The notes under the pieces: generated by a model | Seen by the model: only the letters and a program-made list of their open reading frames with translations | The model's database searches: none | Told to the model about the DNA's origin: nothing | NCBI RefSeq assembly: GCF_017357385.1 | Contig: NZ_CP071637.1 | Coordinates: 202,831-266,830 of the forward strand | Length of the DNA: 64,000 nt | Reading direction: 5' to 3' | Source: Rhizobium sp. NZLR1 | Lineage (GTDB): Bacteria > Pseudomonadota > Alphaproteobacteria > Rhizobiales > Rhizobiaceae | Translations under genes and position numbers: made by a program | Part shown: positions 54,121 to 60,577 of the stretch, in pieces | Layout of the letters: each line of letters opens with the position of its first letter | Position numbering within the stretch: the first letter of the stretch is position 1

Positions 54121-54216
54121 CTTGCATCGACTATTACTGTTGAGAGGAAGGGAGTTCGATGGTGGGGGCCAAAGATTGCGGACATCACCGCCACGCTCTG
54201 GACCAGCCTGCCCTCG

Positions 54217-54615
54217 TCATGCCCGAAGTTTGGCCCGTAGCTCTTCCTGCCGCCGAGCGGCGATCAAATCCTCGTTCAGCCGTGTCATTTCCCGTTCACG
54301 AGTTGCATCCGCAACCAGATCCCTCCCCGGCCAAAAGCGAAGGATTGGTAAAAACAGCAGCGCGAAGAATGTAATCGTAGCCGCTTTGAACCAGGACGAA
54401 TGACCGTAGAGGTCAGCTGCCCATTGCCATAACGCTTGCGTCCATTCTGTGGGGAGAAACGCATATGAAAATACCAACGCGACGCCGTATGCGACGAACG
54501 ACGCAAAAAACAGGCTCACAGCCGACACTATGATAAAATTGGCGCTCAACAGGACGAACCAAGCCGCCCGAAACGGGAAGACAACGACCTTAAGTGACTG
54601 CCTGAACGCTGACAT
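54217..54615 (-). CDS. Small membrane protein of the mobilisation operon
   Basis: 132 residues with three hydrophobic segments (AAWFVLLSANFIIVSAVSLF, ASFVAYGVALVFSYAFL, AATITFFALLFLPILRF) and a charged, helical C-terminus (TREREMTRLNEDLIAARR). The start is ATG 54615 with GGAGAAG upstream. No family recognised. First gene of the leftward operon that includes VirC1-like and relaxase genes. Confidence 0.65.
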   Translation of the reverse strand: MSAFRQSLKVVVFPFRAAWFVLLSANFIIVSAVSLFFASFVAYGVALVFSYAFLPTEWTQALWQWAADLYGHSSWFKAATITFFALLFLPILRFWPGRDLVADATREREMTRLNEDLIAARRQEELRAKLRA

Positions 54616-54685
54616 CCGCTCTTCTCCACATGCGATTTTCAGTGCCTGGACAAGACATACTCCAATCCGCATGCATTTTCCAGAC

Positions 54686-54702
54686 TTGCACTGCAGTATA
54701 AT
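54686..54702 (+). promoter_or_regulatory. Palindrome TTNNACTGCAGTNNAA overlapping a perfect -10 box
   Basis: TTGCACTGCAGTATAA (54686-54701) has full dyad symmetry at its conserved positions and overlaps TATAAT (54697-54702), 43 bases before the first SNase-like start. The same palindrome recurs at 58396. It lies in the divergent region between the mobilisation and SNase operons and could repress both. Confidence 0.65.
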
Positions 54703-54744
54703 TTCGTGCATGGTCGAAAAAGTCGAAACAAGACGGATGCGGAC

Positions 54745-55425
54745 ATGAAGAATGGCGCATGGCGGCTCGATCGCCTTCTCTCCTACACGCTCGTCAACAT
54801 CCTCATTGCGCTGCCCCGGGCTGCTGCGGCCGATACCGCTGCGGACTTCGTACAGTACTACCAACGTGCCTATGCGCAGGGGCGCGATCTGATACCGGGG
54901 CCAATTCCGCCGCTCGACACATCCTCGATAGCTACGAGACTCGACCTGCAGACGATCAGACCTCAAAGTGCCCTTACGGGCACTGGTTTCGTCGCGCTCG
55001 ATGGGACAATTGTCAAACTAGCCGGCGCTCAGGGCTGCCTTTCGACAGAAGCCGTAGAGTTCACTGGGTTGCGGACGACATGCGCGATGGTCTCGCTTGC
55101 GGGAATGACAGTGACCCTCAATGAGGCAGAGGTAGGTGCGGGCAACGCATTTCCCTGTCATATCTTCGGAAATGCGCCCGGAACACCCACGGTCCACTAT
55201 GCCGAGTGCTTCTTCGTCGAAGATGGCGGGGTCCGATCGCTTTCGGAAACGCTCATCAGCAGAGGACTGGCGTTTGCTGCCCGTGACGGTGCCGGGCGCC
55301 CTGTTTTTCCGGAATACGCAAAAGCCGAGGAGCAGGCTCGCCGGGACAAGACGGGGATTTGGGCGAACGCCTATTTCGTCCATCCCTACGGTGCTCGCTA
55401 TCGTGCCAATCTAACAACGAACTGA
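54745..55425 (+). CDS. Exported SNase-fold protein 1 of 3
   Basis: 226 residues with an N-terminal signal segment (LLSYTLVNILIALPRAAAAD). The SNase (thermonuclease) OB-fold pattern is visible: TIVKLAGAQGCLSTEAV stands where VRLAGIDAPE normally is, then SRGLAFAARDGAG and a final EYAKAEEQARRDKTGIWANAY. The catalytic Arg is Lys and the Glu is gone, so nuclease activity is doubtful. Four Cys could form disulfides. Its stop overlaps the next start (TGATG). Confidence 0.72.
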   Translation: MKNGAWRLDRLLSYTLVNILIALPRAAAADTAADFVQYYQRAYAQGRDLIPGPIPPLDTSSIATRLDLQTIRPQSALTGTGFVALDGTIVKLAGAQGCLSTEAVEFTGLRTTCAMVSLAGMTVTLNEAEVGAGNAFPCHIFGNAPGTPTVHYAECFFVEDGGVRSLSETLISRGLAFAARDGAGRPVFPEYAKAEEQARRDKTGIWANAYFVHPYGARYRANLTTN

Positions 55426-56069
55426 TGCGGGTAAGATCGCTCATGCTGATTTCCACGATCACAGTGTCCGGCCTCTCAGCAGCGATGACCATCATGCCGA
55501 TGCTTGCACAAGGCGACATGACGCGGACACCCTCCGCTCCGGTCGTCCGAGTTCAGGCCTCTGAACAAGATCTGCCCGCCACTGGCACCCGAGACGACGA
55601 CCAGTCCAAATTCCGTCCCTTTCCATCAGAGGCGCAATTCGAAACCGGCGACACCTGGATTTCCGGCGGCCGGCGGTATCGCCTCTATGGCCTGCAATCA
55701 TGCCTCCGAGGGACCAATATCACGGTGTCTGCAGGCGTCGTGCGCGACTGCGGCGAGATCGACCTCATCATGGTGCAAGCATTGATCCGAGACACCCGAC
55801 CTGTCTGCGCCACCATCAAAGATCTCGACCAGAACAACGCGGTCGTGGCGTGCCAGACAACCACCGGCCAACACCGCTACGATCTGGCAACCTATATGAT
55901 CGCTCAGGGATGGGGATTTGCCGCAGTCGACGGGGCGGGCCGTTTGATCGTCCCTGGATATAGGACGGCTGAGGAGGCGGCGCGATCCGCACGCGCCGGG
56001 CTTTGGGCGTATCCTGACATGTCGCATCCGGTTTCGTTCCTCACGCAGCAGGCGAGGACCCAACGATGA
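55425..56069 (+). CDS. Exported SNase-fold protein 2 of 3
   Basis: 214 residues: signal segment (LMLISTITVSGLSAAMTIMP), SNase-like fold with GRRYRLYGLQSCLRG, IAQGWGFAAVDGAG and GYRTAEEAARSARAGLWAYPD. It keeps the first catalytic Arg position but not the Glu. Shares the SCL/GCL cysteine with protein 1. Coupled on both sides by 1-bp and 4-bp overlaps. Confidence 0.72.
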   Translation: MRVRSLMLISTITVSGLSAAMTIMPMLAQGDMTRTPSAPVVRVQASEQDLPATGTRDDDQSKFRPFPSEAQFETGDTWISGGRRYRLYGLQSCLRGTNITVSAGVVRDCGEIDLIMVQALIRDTRPVCATIKDLDQNNAVVACQTTTGQHRYDLATYMIAQGWGFAAVDGAGRLIVPGYRTAEEAARSARAGLWAYPDMSHPVSFLTQQARTQR

Positions 56070-56686
56070 AAGTCGTGACCATTGCGATGATGCTGTTCAC
56101 GACGACACCAGCGGCGGCGCTCGCACAAAGCCGGCCGGCCGATGTGCCGCGCCAGATCTACGGCATTGTTCAGGTGGTTGATGCAACGACGTTCGAATTC
56201 GTCAAGAGCCGACAGGTCGTCCGTCTGGCTGGCTACGAGGCGCCCCGCTTGGAGCAGACCGCGACGAGCGCTGGGGTGGGATGGCCTGCCGGTCAGGTGT
56301 CACGTGCATGGATGATCCTTCGGACGCTTGGCCAAAACGTCAACTGCGGGCCGATCGGGCGCGACGCCAAGCAGGTGTTGGTCGCCCACTGCTTCGTCGG
56401 AGAGACCAATCTGGCAGCGACAGCAATTGCCGAAGGCATCGGCTATGCGTTCAACTACCCGGGCGAGCCTCAGGTGCCTGCCTATTTCGACATCGAAAGA
56501 AAAGCCAGGGGTCTGGGGTACGGAGTCTGGTCGTCGCCCGACCTGCTTCCGCCCTGGCTATACGATGCTTCGGTGGCGAAGGGAGACACGTCCGACGGCA
56601 GGGTGCCGGAATCCGGACCGGGATTGCCGTTGCCGCTGCCTGTCATCAAACAACGCGCTGAGTTGAAGGACCTGCCTGGAGGCTGA
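56066..56686 (+). CDS. Exported SNase-fold protein 3 of 3
   Basis: 206 residues. Signal peptide MKVVTIAMMLFTTTPAAALA; SNase core IVQVVDATTFEF, VVRLAGYEAPRLEQT, IAEGIGYAFNY and YFDIERKARGLGYGVWSSPD. This copy is closest to true nucleases, yet the catalytic Glu of APE is Arg (APR). ATGA overlap with copy 2. Possibly a structural or peptidoglycan/DNA-binding partner of the transfer apparatus. Confidence 0.75.
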   Translation: MKVVTIAMMLFTTTPAAALAQSRPADVPRQIYGIVQVVDATTFEFVKSRQVVRLAGYEAPRLEQTATSAGVGWPAGQVSRAWMILRTLGQNVNCGPIGRDAKQVLVAHCFVGETNLAATAIAEGIGYAFNYPGEPQVPAYFDIERKARGLGYGVWSSPDLLPPWLYDASVAKGDTSDGRVPESGPGLPLPLPVIKQRAELKDLPGG

Positions 56687-56998
56687 ATGAAACGTGTTCT
56701 CGAAACCCTTGCCGTAGCAATGGCGCTTGCCTTTGTTCCGGTTGCAGCCAGCGCGCAAAATGCTGGTTCGCATAACCAGGTCGAGCAGCGAGACCCCGAC
56801 CACTGCGGTGCCGGCGGCGCCGGATGTGATCCGGCGGACGTGCAGCAATGGAAGGCTGTTGGCAACAGGCTTGCCGACATGTCGTCGGCAGATCTTAGCC
56901 AGTACGCCTACGCCTGCGCGCGTCATCCGGAATGGAAAAAAGACTGCCAGACCGATCCCGCCATCATTCTGAAGCGCCTGGGAATTGAAGGATATTGA
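56687..56998 (+). CDS. Small exported Cys-containing protein
   Basis: 103 residues; signal peptide VLETLAVAMALAFVPVAASA, then a mature part with four Cys (HCGAGGAGC, YACARHPEWKKDC) likely to form disulfides. Starts directly after the previous stop. Unknown function; small exported proteins of this kind are common in T4SS gene blocks, sometimes for entry exclusion. Confidence 0.65.
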   Translation: MKRVLETLAVAMALAFVPVAASAQNAGSHNQVEQRDPDHCGAGGAGCDPADVQQWKAVGNRLADMSSADLSQYAYACARHPEWKKDCQTDPAIILKRLGIEGY

Positions 56999-57123
56999 GA
57001 TTGCCGATGAGCAAGTCGGACAATGTCGTCGCCATGGCCCTTCCTCGTCGGGACGGCCATCCCTTTCCTTCAAGGACCGGTGGCACCTGGACGCAAATTC
57101 AAGAATTAGATGGAGGCGAAGGA

Positions 57124-57669
57124 ATGAGACGATCTTCAATCGTGGTCGCAGCGTTGGCAGCTGGGAACTTCACCGTGTGGAGCCCTGATGCCAAGGCCGA
57201 CGACGCCTCATGGGGTTGTCAGGTGCTCCTATGTGCAGCATCGCAGAACCCCTCATGGCATGGTGTTCCCTATTGCGTTCCGCCCATGACGAGGCTGATC
57301 GCCGCCATGAAGGAACCCGGGTTTGATTGGCCTATCTGCCACGAGGCAAATGCGGGCAAGCCGGGCCGCGAGGATTTTGAACAATGCCCGGCCGGCACGA
57401 CCGTCGGCTATAGCTCGCAGGGCGACAATGGATGGCGAGGTGAGCCGGACCAGTGCATCAAGACAGTCGATGTCTGCCGTTCGCCGAACTTGCGTTCTGA
57501 GGCGATGCGGCTACCAGGTCAAACCATTCGTCGCAGCTTTGGAAGCGACGACAACGGCTGCGTCCAGCAGATTGCCACTCCGCGCCCGCGACGCGCTGAC
57601 CCCTATTTCTTCGACATACCCAACGACACCGGCGTCAAGGAGCGGTTCTGGTTCAACCTGAATCATTAG
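57124..57669 (+). CDS. Exported Cys-rich protein of T4SS gene clusters
   Basis: 181 residues from ATG 57124 (site GGAGGCGAAGGA); the frame is open from 56995 but without a site. A short signal (SSIVVAALAAGNF ... KADD) precedes WGCQVLLCAASQNPSWHGVP, PYCVPPMTRLIAAMK and WPICHEA, a pattern I recall from conserved proteins next to VirB-type systems in Rhizobiales. Last gene of the exported-protein operon; no function known. Confidence 0.7.
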   Translation: MRRSSIVVAALAAGNFTVWSPDAKADDASWGCQVLLCAASQNPSWHGVPYCVPPMTRLIAAMKEPGFDWPICHEANAGKPGREDFEQCPAGTTVGYSSQGDNGWRGEPDQCIKTVDVCRSPNLRSEAMRLPGQTIRRSFGSDDNGCVQQIATPRPRRADPYFFDIPNDTGVKERFWFNLNH

Positions 57670-57702
57670 CCGCGCGTTTTCAATCTGCCCGGACGGTCAA
57701 GG

Positions 57703-58044
57703 TCAGGCGGCGGGCTCTGCTGTCCTCTTTTTCTTTCCCCGCCGCGATCTCAACGCCGCGACGCGAGGAAGATCGTCTTCGGTGACCTTGAGCAAATCCT
57801 CCATCGCGACTTTCCATTCGCGCTGCATCTTGTCGAGGGTCGAAAGTTTCACGTCACGCATGCAGCGTGTGACTTGCGACATGTAGGCTTCCGATACACC
57901 GAGCTGTTCGGCCAAATCCTTGTTGGTGACGCGACGGCTAGCTTTCAGACGACCAATACCGACGGCCAGTCTTTCCTGAAACGACAGCGATGTGAGGATC
58001 GACTTGTCCAGTTGCACGTCGGCATCGACCTTCACACGTGGCAT
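57703..58044 (-). CDS. XRE-type HTH regulator, candidate repressor of transfer genes
   Basis: 113 residues. The HTH is VTNKDLAEQLGVSEAYMSQV; the tail is basic (RSRRGKKKR). It is convergent with the exported-protein operon and divergent from the membrane/DUF1173 unit. It fits the TrbR-like regulators of rhizobial plasmid conjugation in size and location. Its likely operators are the paired palindromes at 54686 and 58396; this is inference. Confidence 0.75.
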   Translation of the reverse strand: MPRVKVDADVQLDKSILTSLSFQERLAVGIGRLKASRRVTNKDLAEQLGVSEAYMSQVTRCMRDVKLSTLDKMQREWKVAMEDLLKVTEDDLPRVAALRSRRGKKKRTAEPAA

Positions 58045-58395
58045 TGGACGAATTTCCCGCGTTCGGTTGAAAGCAACATGCCGGGACAGGACGCGTCATC
58101 CCTTGGAAAAGCGTCGTCGCTCCGGCGCCTGCTTATCAAATTGTTCAAGAATAAATCAATCATTGCGGATCCGACGGCGACAGATGATCAACGTAACCAT
58201 GCCTATTACTCTTTGTTGCCCATCGTTGTCATCGGGACGTTCACAAGCTCGTTACCTCTCTACACCGTCAGTCAACATTGCAGCAAGCGGTCCTGGATTG
58301 TAGGCGGCGTCAACCTGCGCCCTTTGATCATCGTCGCGATATGATGCCGGACGACATGGCTTGCACTTCTGAACGACAATTCCATTGCCGATTAA
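58045..58395. other. Long divergent intergenic region
   Basis: No gene with a supportable start is seen in the roughly 350 bp between the XRE start and the palindrome at 58396. Being large and inside the transfer block it is a reasonable place to look for oriT or for the XRE promoter, but no nick-site motif was recognised. Confidence 0.4.
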
Positions 58396-58411
58396 TTATA
58401 CTGCAGTTAAA
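58396..58411. promoter_or_regulatory. Second copy of palindrome TTNNACTGCAGTNNAA
   Basis: TTATACTGCAGTTAAA. The 14-mer AATTATACTGCAGT here is the exact reverse complement of ACTGCAGTATAATT at 54690. On the minus strand it carries TATAAT (58400-58395), directed to the XRE gene; on the plus strand it sits between TTGCCG (58385) and TAAAGT (58408), a 17-spaced promoter-like pair for the gene at 58444. Confidence 0.65.
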
Positions 58412-58412
58412 G

Positions 58413-58430
58413 TCAACCCGTTATGGTTGA
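58413..58430. repeat. Inverted repeat TCAACC-N6-GGTTGA next to the ribosome-binding site
   Basis: A perfect 6-bp-arm repeat ends two bases before CGGAGG, the site of the gene at 58444. In RNA it would form a small hairpin just upstream of the start, so it could affect translation, or it may be a protein-binding site in DNA. Confidence 0.45.
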
Positions 58431-58443
58431 TCGGAGGATTTGG

Positions 58444-58731
58444 ATGGCATCGTTTACGACGTCCAGCTATCGCTTTGACCTGACGCGTCTCTCCGTCGCG
58501 CTTATGATCCTCGGGCTGATTTTCATCACGGCCTGCCTGTCGATCGGCGACAGCCTGACAGTAGGTTACGTTATGGTGATCCCAGTGTACGTTTTTTTGT
58601 CGGCCGTTCTTGAGGACGCGCGGCTCGTAAAACACAGCCGCGTCCATGCGTGGGCTGAGACATTGGCAGCTTTAAGCGCCGCAGCGGCTTGCGGATATAC
58701 AGGCTACCAATTCTGGACATCAGGGTACTAA
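58444..58731 (+). CDS. Small inner-membrane protein
   Basis: 95 residues with three hydrophobic segments (LSVALMILGLIFITACLSI, VGYVMVIPVYVFLSAVL, LAALSAAAACGYTGYQF). The start is ATG 58444 with GGAGG seven bases upstream; ATG 58423 is in frame but lacks a site. Unknown; 9 bp before the DUF1173 gene and probably co-transcribed. Confidence 0.65.
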   Translation: MASFTTSSYRFDLTRLSVALMILGLIFITACLSIGDSLTVGYVMVIPVYVFLSAVLEDARLVKHSRVHAWAETLAALSAAAACGYTGYQFWTSGY

Positions 58732-58740
58732 GACGTCGGC

Positions 58741-60126
58741 ATGCGGATCGTTGTTCGCAATAGCCCTGCCCACGGTCTCGCCACCCTCGAAGAACGCGAG
58801 ACAGTTGCGTTGCGCGCCTGGTATGGCAACGCTGCTTCCAGTGAAGACGAGGCCATCGCCCTATCCGTCATCAAGCGCTCTCGGTTGATGGACGGTTGGA
58901 TCGAATGTGACTGCCTGCCCGGCCGATACCAGCCCCTTCTTGCCCCGATTCAGCAGGAACACACATACACCCTACGGCGCCTGCTGCCGAAAGACGACGA
59001 TCCCGGCCGGCATGAAGAGCGCCCAAACCATGCACACGCCTGCCCGTTTCATGTCGACAAGGATATCGCGCCCTCTCGCTTCGATCGCGGCTATCATCTT
59101 CGCCCGTTGCCCAAGTCGGAACGAAGCTACATCGATGCGCTCCCAGCCATTCCCGACCGACTTGCTGACGTCTCCGCCTCAGACCGGATCCGATCGGTCG
59201 AGCGAAACGATCGGCCCTCCCGGCTTGGATCAATCCTCTGGAGGGTGCTCGATAAAGCTGGCACCAATGTCATTCCGCCCTTGCAGGATGAGCGGGATTT
59301 CAGCCTCGGAGATCAGCTTGCAAGGCTGCGCTCCGCAGCGCGTGAATTTCGGGTGCTGCGAACCTGGACGCTTAACGCGTTGATGTCGACATGGGCGGCC
59401 GACTATCGTGATCCAGACAGCCGTTGGCAGCGGTTGCTCGCAACCTCGCGCCCAGAATGGCCCGAGGCTGTACGTCGAACCGGCTTCATGGCGCTGTTTG
59501 CGACAAGCGTTTCGACACAGACAATCATGCCGGCATCCTCGGCGCGCAAAATCGATATCCTGGCGAAAGTCCGCCAGCCGCTTCGTGGCGATCCTACCAG
59601 CGGCGGACCATTCCTGACACTCTTGAATGTGGATTTTGGAGACGATGACGATGGGCCGGCCCGAGCGGTCCAAGCCTATGCACAGCCCGTCTACAATGGC
59701 GACACCCTGTTTCCGGTGGAATCGGGATTCGAGCGGGACGTAACCCATCTCCTGTTCTGGCTGCAACAGTCACTATTTGAGGCCGCACCAGAACTTCGTA
59801 TCGAGATCACCAAACCGCTCTTCGCTTCTGACACACCCATTGGTCCATGCCGGCCAGACTTCATCTTGAACGTCAGCTATGGAGCAACCCATTCCGTAAA
59901 CCTCATCGTCGAAGCCTTTGGAATGGAGAGCGACGAGTATCGTCAGGCGAAGGAGGCGATGTTGCCGCGAGCTAAGTATCTCGGGCCGCTTTTTGGAATT
60001 TTTCCGAACGACCTGGCTGCGGCGAACGCGGCGGAGACTGCCCGGCGTCTGCAGTCGTGGGTCATCGATCAGGTGCGACACGCCGGAAATCTTTCCAGCC
60101 TATCTGCCGATGGACATGCGTCGTAG
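58741..60126 (+). CDS. DUF1173 family protein
   Basis: 461 residues. Three N-terminal Cys in the pattern WIECDCLPG ... HACPFH match the conserved cysteines of DUF1173 and could bind metal. The C-terminal part has CRPDFILNVSY followed by NLIVEAFGM, spaced like the D...E pair of PD-(D/E)XK nucleases, but the Lys is absent. DUF1173 proteins are encoded on rhizobial plasmids close to transfer genes; function unknown. It ends exactly where the convergent gene at 60127 ends. Confidence 0.75.
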   Translation: MRIVVRNSPAHGLATLEERETVALRAWYGNAASSEDEAIALSVIKRSRLMDGWIECDCLPGRYQPLLAPIQQEHTYTLRRLLPKDDDPGRHEERPNHAHACPFHVDKDIAPSRFDRGYHLRPLPKSERSYIDALPAIPDRLADVSASDRIRSVERNDRPSRLGSILWRVLDKAGTNVIPPLQDERDFSLGDQLARLRSAAREFRVLRTWTLNALMSTWAADYRDPDSRWQRLLATSRPEWPEAVRRTGFMALFATSVSTQTIMPASSARKIDILAKVRQPLRGDPTSGGPFLTLLNVDFGDDDDGPARAVQAYAQPVYNGDTLFPVESGFERDVTHLLFWLQQSLFEAAPELRIEITKPLFASDTPIGPCRPDFILNVSYGATHSVNLIVEAFGMESDEYRQAKEAMLPRAKYLGPLFGIFPNDLAAANAAETARRLQSWVIDQVRHAGNLSSLSADGHAS

Positions 60127-60540
60127 CTATCCGTCATCGACGTTGGAACTGGAGCTATCTCCCGCGTTCTGTAATTGAGCATCCCGCAGTTCGGCACTCG
60201 CTGCTTCGAGCAAGGCCTCTTGAATGTTCGCTAGCGTCGCGGTTGAACAAGTTCCAAAAATGCGCGAGACCAGTTCCCCGGCGAGAACTGCGATCGACGG
60301 CGTCAGTCTTTCCGCAGCGGTGCCGCCCACCTCGCCTCTCACGGTGGTGAGCGTGTTAATGGCAAGCGTCCGCCTTTCCATCTCGCGCTCTTTCACCATC
60401 AACCAGAAACCTGCGTCAGCCTTTGCCGCGGAGACGATCTGCTGGATACTCCGAGGATCTGAAAAATCCACTTTCGAAAAAGTGTTTGATCTCGCCCATG
60501 ATATTGCTCTCCTCAAAAGAAAGGCGGCGCGGCTCTTCAT
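60127..60540 (-). CDS. Conserved-looking protein downstream of virD4/traG; start unclear, possible frameshift
   Basis: Up to 137 residues: KVDFSDPRSIQQIVSAAKAD, FWLMVKEREMERRTLAINTL, then a helical Ala-rich tail. ATG 60540 has a poorly spaced site. A better site, GAGGAG, precedes ATG 60499 in another frame (MGEIKHFF), and removing one T from the TTTTT that follows would join that start to this frame. So the gene may start at 60499 and carry a one-base insertion here. Leftward, 38 bp after the coupling-protein stop, likely same operon. Confidence 0.5.
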   Translation of the reverse strand: MKSRAAFLLRRAISWARSNTFSKVDFSDPRSIQQIVSAAKADAGFWLMVKEREMERRTLAINTLTTVRGEVGGTAAERLTPSIAVLAGELVSRIFGTCSTATLANIQEALLEAASAELRDAQLQNAGDSSSSNVDDG

Positions 60541-60577
60541 GCCTCGCCGGTTTGAATCGCTGGTGATGGAGACGTGC

